This document shows, in pieces, positions 1-6,829 of a DNA stretch of 64,000 nt. The DNA comes from Ornatilinea apprima (GTDB lineage Bacteria; Chloroflexota; Anaerolineae; Anaerolineales; Anaerolineaceae). The DNA lies in the NCBI RefSeq assembly GCF_001306115.1, contig NZ_LGCL01000015.1, positions 248,001 through 312,000 of the forward strand. Reading direction: 5' to 3'. Below the pieces are notes generated by a model. The model was not told the DNA's origin. It searched no databases and saw only the letters and a program-made list of their open reading frames with translations. Within the stretch, counting starts at the first letter, position 1. Every line of letters begins with the position of its first letter. The translations under genes and the position numbers were made by a program.

Positions 1-1
1 C

Positions 2-394
2 ACCCCCCATTATGACCTGGAACGCTTTGGCGTAAAGCTGCAGGGCAGCCCGCGCCATGCCGACATCTTATTAGTCACCGGCGCGGTATCCCTCCAATCG
101 CGCGACCGCCTACTGCGCATCTATAACCAGATGCCCGAACCCAAATTTGTGGTTGCCATTGGGGCGTGCGCGGTTTCCGGCGGCGTTTTCCGCGGGTGCT
201 ACAACGTCCTTTCCGGCGTCGATAAGCTGCTCCCCGTCGACGCTTTCATCCCCGGCTGCCCGCCCCGTCCCGAAGCCATCATCTACGGCGTGGTGCAGCT
301 TTTGAAAAACATCAACAACCCCAACGGGTCTCATCCCGCCCAACCCCTGATCATCGAAGACGTGCCCGCCGAGGAGGAACCCTATGCTGGATAA
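2..394 (+). CDS. Group 4 [NiFe] hydrogenase small subunit (NuoB/EchC-like), 5' partial
   Basis: The last 130 residues of a small subunit of the NuoB/EchC/HycG type, which carries the proximal [4Fe-4S] cluster between the large subunit and the ferredoxin-like subunit. The reading frame is open to the window edge, so the start lies outside. The segments IGACAVSGGVF and GCPPRPEAI hold the C-terminal cluster cysteines typical of the family; the N-terminal cysteine pair is off the window. It overlaps the next gene by 11 bases, as in a translationally coupled operon. The hydrogenase assignment rests on the large subunit downstream, since NuoB and EchC cannot be told apart from this piece alone. Confidence 0.9.
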   Translation, partial: TPHYDLERFGVKLQGSPRHADILLVTGAVSLQSRDRLLRIYNQMPEPKFVVAIGACAVSGGVFRGCYNVLSGVDKLLPVDAFIPGCPPRPEAIIYGVVQLLKNINNPNGSHPAQPLIIEDVPAEEEPYAG

Positions 395-863
395 CCAACA
401 AAGTCTTGCTCTCGCCCGCGAGCTGCTTCAGCCTTGGGCAATCTCCGAATCCACCCCCGCCCCCGAGCGGCTGGACGTGGAAATTTCCGCCGAGAATCTC
501 GTTCCCGCGGTGCAGGCCCTGCACCAGGCCGGCTGGGGATACCTTTCGGCCATCACCGGCATTGACCGCTCTTCCGACAACCCGGAAGATGAAGGCCGCA
601 TTGAGGTGATGTATCACTTCAGTTGGGGCGGCGTGGTAACCACGCTGCGGCTCTTTGTTCCCTACACCAACGCCGTCATCGGCTCCGTCTGCCACGAGAT
701 TCCCTCCGCCACCCTCTATGAGCGCGAGATGATCGAAATGTACGGCATCCAGTTCCCCGGCACCCCCAGCACCGAGCATCTGCTCCTGCCCGATGACTGG
801 CCGGCCGGTGTTTACCCCATGCGCAAATCATTTACCGGTTTAGACACCCCCACCGCCGGGTAA
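384..863 (+). CDS. Hydrogenase 30-kDa subunit (NuoC/EchD-like)
   Basis: A 159-residue soluble subunit of the complex I 30-kDa family. It helps dock the small and large subunits in Ech/Hyc-type hydrogenases and has no cofactor of its own. The family signature is visible near residues 113-130 (YEREMIEMYGIQFPGTP), followed by the usual tail LLLPDDWPAGVYPMRKSF. The length fits stand-alone NuoC/EchD proteins rather than NuoCD fusions. The start codon lies inside the end of the small-subunit gene and the large subunit follows after 12 bases, so this is part of a single operon. Confidence 0.9.
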   Translation: MLDNQQSLALARELLQPWAISESTPAPERLDVEISAENLVPAVQALHQAGWGYLSAITGIDRSSDNPEDEGRIEVMYHFSWGGVVTTLRLFVPYTNAVIGSVCHEIPSATLYEREMIEMYGIQFPGTPSTEHLLLPDDWPAGVYPMRKSFTGLDTPTAG

Positions 864-875
864 GGAGACATCATC

Positions 876-2057
876 ATGGAAAAGCAAGAAAAATTTATCG
901 TTCCCATCGGGCCTCAACACCCCGCCCTGAAAGAACCCGGTCATTTTGAATTTACCGTCGACGGCGAAGTGGTAACCAGCGCCACCGCCCGCCTCGGATA
1001 CGTCCACCGCGGCATTGAGAAAGCCGTTGAAAGCCGCAATTGGACCCAGGCCATGTACATGCTGGAACGCATCTGCGGTATCTGCTCGCACGTTCATGCC
1101 ACCGCTTACTGTCTGGGCGTTGAGCAGTTGGCCGGTGTGCAGGCCCCGCCCCGCGCCCAGGCCATCCGTGTCCTCATTGCCGAGCTGGAGCGCATCCACA
1201 GCCACATGCTGTGGTGGGGCGTGGCCGCTCACGAAGGCGGCTTCGACATCCTCTTCATGTACACCTGGCGCGACCGCGAAACCGTGATGGAACTGCTCGA
1301 AATGCTCAGCGGCAACCGCGTTCATTATTCCGCCAACCTGATCGGCGGCGTTAAATTCGACATCGACCAGAAGCAGGCCGACGCCATCCGTAAAGGCATT
1401 GACTATCTTGAAGAGCGTACCCATCACTACCTTGAGATCATCACCACCGACGAGACCTTCCTGGGCCGCACCCGCAATATCGGCGTGATGTCTCCTGAGG
1501 TGGCCAAGTCGCTTGGCGCGGTAGGCCCCACCGCACGCGCCTCCAACATTCACCGTGATTTGCGCGTTGACCAGCCCTATGCCGGCTATGACATGTTCCC
1601 GGTCAAGCTGGTCACTGAAACCCAGGGCGACCTGGAAGCCCGCTTTGTGGTGCGTCTCAAAGAGCTGTTTGAAAGCTATCGCATCATCCGCGAAGTGCTC
1701 GACAACCTCCCCGAGAGCGAGCTGACCGTGAAAGTGCCCCGCAAAATCCCTGCCGGGCAGGTTATCAGCCGGGTCGAAGCCCCGCGCGGCGAGCTGTTTT
1801 ATTACATTGAAAGCAACGGTTCTGACCAGCCCGAGCGCATCAAAGTGCGCACGCCAACCCTGCCCAACTGGGGCACCGTCCTTGCCACCGCGGTTGGCCT
1901 CAAGCTGGCCGACATGCCCATGCTGCTGGTTGGCATTGACCCCTGCTTCTCTTGCAACGACCGCCTGGTGCTGGTCAAAGATCAAAACCAAACCCAATCC
2001 GGCAAAACCTGGACCTGGGAAGACTTACGCATCCACGGAATTGAGCGCTACAAATGA
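876..2057 (+). CDS. Group 4 [NiFe] hydrogenase large (catalytic) subunit (EchE/NuoD-like)
   Basis: A 393-residue catalytic subunit. Both pairs of Ni-binding cysteines are present: RICGICSH near residue 66 and DPCFSCNDR near residue 350. NuoD of respiratory complex I has lost these cysteines, so this is a hydrogenase and not a quinone reductase subunit. The C-terminal DPC-x-x-C is followed by about 40 residues, so the protein may or may not need proteolytic maturation, although a protease gene lies in the same operon. The reaction is proton reduction with reduced ferredoxin or its reverse, coupled to ion translocation by the membrane subunits (family knowledge). A GGAG-type ribosome site precedes the ATG. 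Confidence 0.95.
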   Translation: MEKQEKFIVPIGPQHPALKEPGHFEFTVDGEVVTSATARLGYVHRGIEKAVESRNWTQAMYMLERICGICSHVHATAYCLGVEQLAGVQAPPRAQAIRVLIAELERIHSHMLWWGVAAHEGGFDILFMYTWRDRETVMELLEMLSGNRVHYSANLIGGVKFDIDQKQADAIRKGIDYLEERTHHYLEIITTDETFLGRTRNIGVMSPEVAKSLGAVGPTARASNIHRDLRVDQPYAGYDMFPVKLVTETQGDLEARFVVRLKELFESYRIIREVLDNLPESELTVKVPRKIPAGQVISRVEAPRGELFYYIESNGSDQPERIKVRTPTLPNWGTVLATAVGLKLADMPMLLVGIDPCFSCNDRLVLVKDQNQTQSGKTWTWEDLRIHGIERYK

Positions 2058-2965
2058 ACAACATCCTTCCCCTCGTCGCATTAGTTCTCTTCCCCGGCGG
2101 CCTGTTCCTGCTTGGCAGCGGGCTGGCCTATGAGTGGGTTGACCGCAAGCTCATCGCGCGCTTTCAGAACCGCTTTGGGCCGCGCTGGTTCCAGCCCCTG
2201 GCCGATGTAATCAAGCTGCTCGTCAAAGAAGAAATCGTTCCTCAGGGTGTGAATGCCTTTCTGTTTGTGTTGCTGCCCGTATTAGGCCTGGCCGCCGCTC
2301 TCACCGCCGCCCTGTATGTGCCCATGGCCGGCCTGGCCCCTTCCTTCAGCTTCCGCGGCGACCTGGTGGTTACCCTCTATTTGCTTTCGGTGCTCACTCT
2401 CTGCCTGGGCCTGGCCGGCGCCAACTCCGCCGACCGCTTTTCCCTCATCGGCGCCACCCGCACGCTGACCCAGGTCTTCTCGTATGAGGCCCCCTTCCTG
2501 CTCGCCATGCTTGGCCCGGCCATCGTAACCGGCTCGTGGCAGATCAGCGAAGTCAATACCTACGCGCAGAGCAATCTCTGGTTGATTATCGCCCAGCCAA
2601 TTGGCTTTTTGGTGGCCCTGGTCGGCCTGATGGGCAAGCTGGAAATGCCCCCCTTTGACGCTCCCGAAGCCGAAACCGAAATCGTCTCTGGCGCGCTCAC
2701 CGAATACAGCGGGCGCGGCTATGCCCTCTTCCGCCTCGGTAAAAACGTGGAACTGGTCATCGGCCTCACCCTGGTGGCTGCTTTCTACCTGGGCGGCCTG
2801 GCCTCGCCGCTGGACTTCTTATGGAAAACCCTGGCCTTGCTGCTGGTGCTGGCCCTGCTGCAAACCCTCTTTGCCCGCCTGCGCATTGACCAGACTGTTG
2901 GCCTTTGGTGGCGTATCGGAACGCTGCTAGCTCTGGTACAATTACTCGTATTGATCATTCTATGA
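2054..2965 (+). CDS. Hydrogenase membrane subunit (NuoH/EchB/HycD-like)
   Basis: A 303-residue polytopic membrane protein of the NADH dehydrogenase subunit 1 family, with about eight hydrophobic helices. The conserved cytoplasmic loop GPRWFQPLADVIKLLVKEE near residue 40 and the segment KLEMPPFDAPEAETEIVSG near residue 200 are hallmarks of NuoH/EchB, which anchors the peripheral arm and helps form the ion path. The ATG overlaps the stop of the large-subunit gene (ATGA), indicating translational coupling. The antiporter-like subunit (EchA/NuoL) is not in the window; it could lie upstream of the left edge. Confidence 0.93.
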   Translation: MNNILPLVALVLFPGGLFLLGSGLAYEWVDRKLIARFQNRFGPRWFQPLADVIKLLVKEEIVPQGVNAFLFVLLPVLGLAAALTAALYVPMAGLAPSFSFRGDLVVTLYLLSVLTLCLGLAGANSADRFSLIGATRTLTQVFSYEAPFLLAMLGPAIVTGSWQISEVNTYAQSNLWLIIAQPIGFLVALVGLMGKLEMPPFDAPEAETEIVSGALTEYSGRGYALFRLGKNVELVIGLTLVAAFYLGGLASPLDFLWKTLALLLVLALLQTLFARLRIDQTVGLWWRIGTLLALVQLLVLIIL

Positions 2966-2975
2966 GGTTGCCGCT

Positions 2976-3410
2976 ATGATGAGAATTGGAGCCATGTTCA
3001 GTGAAGTATTCGGCGCGTTGTTTAACAAACCGCGCACCCAGCCTTACCCCGTCGAAAAAATTCCCGCCCCCCCACGCTATCGCGGCAAGCTCGTCTACAA
3101 TCCTGAGACCTGCACCGGCTGCATGCTGTGCGTCAAAGACTGCCCCGCCGAAGCCCTGGAACTGCTCGTCATCGACCGGAAGGCCAAAAAATTTGTCATG
3201 CGCTATCACTCCGACCGCTGCGTGTACTGCTCGCAGTGCGTGGAAAACTGCCGCTTCGGCTGCCTGGAAATGTCCAATGACCAGTGGGAGCTGGCCGCGC
3301 TGAATAAAGAACCCTTCACCATCTATTATGGGAAAGAAGAAGATGTCCGAACCATCCTGGAGCCAGCAGCTGCAGAACAAACTGAAGAGCCCTGCACCCA
3401 ACCAGCCTGA
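2976..3410 (+). CDS. Hydrogenase ferredoxin-like subunit (NuoI/EchF-like), 2x[4Fe-4S]
   Basis: A 144-residue iron-sulfur protein with two complete 4Fe-4S motifs, CTGCMLCVKDCP near residue 46 and CVYCSQCVENC near residue 82. It is the electron entry subunit that takes electrons from soluble ferredoxin and passes them to the small subunit. Length and spacing match EchF/NuoI. It sits 10 bases after the membrane subunit. Its 3' end overlaps the protease gene in another frame. The tail after residue 120 is acidic and not conserved-looking. Confidence 0.92.
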   Translation: MMRIGAMFSEVFGALFNKPRTQPYPVEKIPAPPRYRGKLVYNPETCTGCMLCVKDCPAEALELLVIDRKAKKFVMRYHSDRCVYCSQCVENCRFGCLEMSNDQWELAALNKEPFTIYYGKEEDVRTILEPAAAEQTEEPCTQPA

Positions 3411-3843
3411 TCCCCGCGTTGTCATTCTGGGGGTGGGCAACGAACTTAACGGCGACGACCGCGCGGGCGTCGCCGTTGCTGAATTTCTCCAGGCGCAGCT
3501 CAACAACCCGCGTTTCCTGGTGCTGAATGGCGGCAACGCGCCTGAGAATTACGTTGGCAAAGTCATCAAGTTTGCCCCCCAGGTCGTCCTGCTGATCGAC
3601 GCCGCCGACCTGGGCGAGCCGCCCGGCGCGGTGCGCCTGGTGGAATGGGACGAAACCCAGGGTCTCAGCGCCTCCACCCATTCTCTGCCCCCCTCGGTGA
3701 TGGCCAAATATCTCATCGCCGAACTGGGCTGCCAGGTGCTCGTCCTCGCCATTCAGGCCGGCTCCCTCGAACTGATGCAGCCGCTTACCCCGCCCGTCGC
3801 CCAGGCTGTGGGAGAAATTGTAGAAACACTCTCACAAATATAA
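3328..3843 (+). CDS. Hydrogenase maturation protease (HycI/HyaD family)
   Basis: A 171-residue endopeptidase of the family that removes the C-terminal tail of a [NiFe] large subunit after Ni insertion. The GVGNELNGDDRAGVAVAEFL stretch near residue 35 carries the conserved acidic Ni-sensing residue, and STHSLPPS near residue 110 carries the conserved His. The first ATG overlaps the upstream ferredoxin gene by 83 bases; a second ATG five codons later (3343) is equally possible. The conserved domain begins only at about residue 31, so the exact start is uncertain. It is the last gene of the hydrogenase operon. Confidence 0.9.
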   Translation: MGKKKMSEPSWSQQLQNKLKSPAPNQPDPRVVILGVGNELNGDDRAGVAVAEFLQAQLNNPRFLVLNGGNAPENYVGKVIKFAPQVVLLIDAADLGEPPGAVRLVEWDETQGLSASTHSLPPSVMAKYLIAELGCQVLVLAIQAGSLELMQPLTPPVAQAVGEIVETLSQI

Positions 3844-3856
3844 ATCTTAAGCAGAA

Positions 3857-3900
3857 AACGCTGACCACATCCCCTTCCCTGCGTCAGCGGGGATGGGGTC
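3857..3900. terminator. Inverted repeats between convergent genes
   Basis: Two overlapping inverted repeats lie between the hydrogenase operon and the convergent transporter gene: CGCTGAC/GTCAGCG (3859-3865 with 3883-3889) and CATCCCC/GGGGATG (3868-3874 with 3889-3895). They are mutually exclusive hairpins. No strong U tract follows, so a terminator role is plausible but not certain. Confidence 0.4.
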
Positions 3901-3905
3901 TCTTT

Positions 3906-4799
3906 CTACTTCTCCGCCTCAACCACCTTGCTCGCCAGCCCCACCACAATAATCCCCAGGCCAAGATAATGATTCAACTGATACACCGTTCCCGGAATTA
4001 ACAAATAGGCCGTAATCGCCGAAAACAGTGGCGTGCTCGCCGAGAACACCGTCATGTGCGTGGCTGGAATGTGCTTCAGCGCCTCAAACAGGATCAGAAA
4101 CAACCCTGCCAGCCCCACCGACCCGATGAGTACAACCAGCAGCCACGTCTCCCCTGCCAGCCGCGGAAAATGCCCCGGCAGCCAGAACAGCGCCGCCAGC
4201 GTAATCGCGCTGAAGCGCGCCGCCACTATTTTTTCCGGAGCAATCTTGCGCGTCAACAGCCACTTAATCTGCACCATGGATATTGCGAAAAAGAACGGTG
4301 AGATCACCGCTGCCATCAGCCCCGGCAGGTTTACCCGCAAATACGGAACCTGGTCGGCGTAATACACCCCAAAACCCGCCAGCGCAATCAGCGCCGCCAG
4401 CAACGTTCGCCGTGAGATCACCTCGCCCAAAAAGAAAAAGGCCAGAATTACCAAAAAAACCGGGTAAGAAATACCGTCAATGATCTTGTAACTCACCGGC
4501 CCAATTAAATCAGTTGCGATATTGTTGAACAGCAGCGCGCCAAACGTCGCCAGGCACAGCAGCGTCACCCGCAGCCACACCGGCCCGTCCCAGCGCGGCT
4601 CTTCCTGCCGCCACGCCAGCGCGCGCGCGCCCACAACCCCCAGCGCGGTGATCTGCGCCACCACGGAGGTGATCAGTGTAAACGGGAACGGATCCAGCAC
4701 ATTCAGGACCAGCTTGGCGTAAACCTCTTTAATCGCCGCTCCCAATATGAAAACTGTTAAGAGAAAATAAGCCCAACGTTTATGCATGCCTGCCGCCAT
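3906..4799 (-). CDS. EamA/DMT-superfamily transporter
   Basis: A 297-residue membrane protein with about ten hydrophobic helices arranged as two similar halves, the layout of EamA (drug/metabolite transporter) permeases. The first half ends near YYADQVPYLRVNLPGL and the second starts at MAAVISPFFFAISMVQIKW. The substrate cannot be told from sequence; family members export amino acids, metabolites or drugs. It stands alone, convergent with the hydrogenase operon and divergent from the next gene. The start could be this ATG or the second Met (MHKRWAYF) four codons later. Confidence 0.85.
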   Translation of the reverse strand: MAAGMHKRWAYFLLTVFILGAAIKEVYAKLVLNVLDPFPFTLITSVVAQITALGVVGARALAWRQEEPRWDGPVWLRVTLLCLATFGALLFNNIATDLIGPVSYKIIDGISYPVFLVILAFFFLGEVISRRTLLAALIALAGFGVYYADQVPYLRVNLPGLMAAVISPFFFAISMVQIKWLLTRKIAPEKIVAARFSAITLAALFWLPGHFPRLAGETWLLVVLIGSVGLAGLFLILFEALKHIPATHMTVFSASTPLFSAITAYLLIPGTVYQLNHYLGLGIIVVGLASKVVEAEK

Positions 4800-4919
4800 G
4801 ATGGTGAATTCGTCTGATTATACCTTCTACCCCTTGATTGGCACACGGCCTGTTACACTCCCGCTTCATTTCTTGTCAGACATGTTACAATTTAAGAAAC
4901 TCAACCTCCCAGGAGAACT

Positions 4920-6650
4920 ATGGAACGCAGAGTCCCGAGCACCGCCTCAGAAGAAATTGAACTATACCTGCAAACTGTCTACTCATTACTGCGCTCCAGC
5001 GCCGACGTGCGCCTGAAGACGCTGGAAGAAGTCCATGCCAGCATGAACTCCTCCCTGCACCCGCACGCCCGCAGCGAAGAACCCGACACCTCTGCCCTCA
5101 TCTACAGCCTGCTGCGCCTGCCACCCGTTATGCCCGGCGTGCAGAGCATCGTCCTCGGACAAAGCCCCTCCGTCTTCGCCGAACACGGCTACGCCGACAT
5201 TGAAACCTGGCAGGAAGTTACTGCCCGCGCCCGCCGCCGCCGCTGCTATTACAACGGAAAAGATACCCTCGCCTGCTTCATCGCCAGCCGCTCCGATATT
5301 GACGACGTCATCCCCGCTCTCACCGCTTACCAGATCGAATGGAACAAGCTTAACTTCCTCCTCAACGCCTGTTGCGACCATCTCGATTGGCAAAAAGCGC
5401 TCAACGACCCCATTGCCTTTGCCGACCTGGCCGAGCGCCTGCGCATGTCCATTGAAGACCTCAATCGCCTGCGCACCATCTGGGGCGGCCAGTTTGAGTC
5501 CATGCTCAAGCAGATTGCCAGCCAGAAGTGCAGTTTCAAAGTGCGCCTGCTCACCGCCTCACTCAGCGAATACTGGCGCGTTACCCGCATCTGGCTCGAG
5601 AACATCCTTGCCGCCAGCCCTACGCTCTTCGACCGGCCAATTTACTTTGTCTCCAGCAACACCCACTCCATCGCCAACCTGGCCTCCGGCTTCGCCCTGC
5701 GCGTGCAAGATGAACTCATCCGCTACCTGCAGGAAGCCGAAAACAAAGAACTGCTCGAAGAGTGGCATAAAATCCAGAACTGCGACGTGCCCTCCAGCGC
5801 CAACAACTTCCTGTATTACACCCTTAAAAAATACCAGGGCACCCCGCAAGGGCGCAGCCTGCTCGCCCAGATGCACCAGGCAGAAAAAGCAGTGGGCATC
5901 ACCCGCGTCCCCTCCATGCACACCTTCGACGTGGAAGCCCAGGTCATCCAGCTTAACCAGCTCGACCCGGCCACCATGGACCCGCGCCTGCGCGACAACA
6001 TCCAGGACTGGTCCTTCCTCAAGCAGTCCAACGCCCTGATCCTCAACATCGACTACCCCCTCGGTCTGGCCGCTTACAACATCATGGCCAAAATCGGTGA
6101 ATACGCCAGCAAGATTCTCGGCGTCTACATCATGGGCAAGGCCGCTACCCTCAACGGCGTCCACGGCGATGTGATCATCCCCACCGTGGTCTTTGACGAA
6201 CATTCCGAGAACACCTTCATGTTCCGTAACGCATTCTCTGCCGAAGACGTTACCCCCTACCTGGCCTTTGGCAACGTTCTCGACAACCAGAAAGCCGTTA
6301 CCGTGATGGGTACCTTCCTGCAAAACGCGCGCGTGATGGACATCATCTACCGCGAAAGCTACACCGACATCGAAATGGAAGCCGGGCCTTACCTCTCCGC
6401 CATCTACGAACTCTTCCGCCCCAAACGCCATCCGCAGAACGAGATCGTCAGCCTGCACCGCCTGCCCTTTGACCTGGGAATTTTGCACTACGCCTCGGAT
6501 ACCCCCATGAGCAAAGGCAAGAACCTTGGCGCCGGAACCCTCTCGTACTACGGTATGGACTCCACCTATGCCACCTCGCTGGCCATTCTGCGCCGCATCA
6601 TCCACATGGAACACCAGCGCGCCCAAAATCAACCTTCGCCTCACCGCTAA
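4920..6650 (+). CDS. Unrecognised 576-residue protein; C-terminal part phosphorylase-like
   Basis: A 576-residue soluble protein that I cannot assign to a family with confidence. No signal peptide or membrane helix is visible. A good ribosome site (AGGAGA) sits just before the ATG. The N-terminal 350 residues are helical-looking. The last 220 residues have an order of motifs that recalls nucleoside phosphorylases and AMP nucleosidase: a glycine-bearing strand-turn (VYIMGKAATLNGVHGDVIIP near 400), an EMEAGPYLSA segment near 488 resembling the ribose-binding EME motif, and a late HYASDTP resembling the catalytic Asp region. That reading is an inference from short motifs. It is flanked by convergent valS and divergent EamA, so it is monocistronic. 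Confidence 0.75.
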   Translation: MERRVPSTASEEIELYLQTVYSLLRSSADVRLKTLEEVHASMNSSLHPHARSEEPDTSALIYSLLRLPPVMPGVQSIVLGQSPSVFAEHGYADIETWQEVTARARRRRCYYNGKDTLACFIASRSDIDDVIPALTAYQIEWNKLNFLLNACCDHLDWQKALNDPIAFADLAERLRMSIEDLNRLRTIWGGQFESMLKQIASQKCSFKVRLLTASLSEYWRVTRIWLENILAASPTLFDRPIYFVSSNTHSIANLASGFALRVQDELIRYLQEAENKELLEEWHKIQNCDVPSSANNFLYYTLKKYQGTPQGRSLLAQMHQAEKAVGITRVPSMHTFDVEAQVIQLNQLDPATMDPRLRDNIQDWSFLKQSNALILNIDYPLGLAAYNIMAKIGEYASKILGVYIMGKAATLNGVHGDVIIPTVVFDEHSENTFMFRNAFSAEDVTPYLAFGNVLDNQKAVTVMGTFLQNARVMDIIYRESYTDIEMEAGPYLSAIYELFRPKRHPQNEIVSLHRLPFDLGILHYASDTPMSKGKNLGAGTLSYYGMDSTYATSLAILRRIIHMEHQRAQNQPSPHR

Positions 6651-6773
6651 CCGGTCAGCGCGGGTAATCTCACAGCCTATCCGGCATTCGTTTCACGAAG
6701 AGCCTTGGTTTCATCGATAATGTGTTTGCGGGAGCTAAATTACCCCCAAGTCGGCTCAAAAGCACCATTCTAT

Positions 6774-6814
6774 CAAAAAACCTCCCCCATTTTCGAGTCT
6801 GAAAATGGGGGAGG
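6774..6814 (-). terminator. Rho-independent terminator of valS
   Basis: A perfect 14-bp stem (6781-6794 with 6801-6814, six-base loop) is followed on the minus strand by a run of six T. It lies 16 bases past the valS stop codon and is the clearest terminator in this part of the window. Confidence 0.93.
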
Positions 6815-6829
6815 CATTTCAGCAAGCGC

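Noticed and set aside
840-1997. Long minus-strand open frame opposite the hydrogenase large subunit
   Set aside because: It is a GC-rich shadow of a recognisable gene, with His/Gly/Gln-rich composition and no motif.
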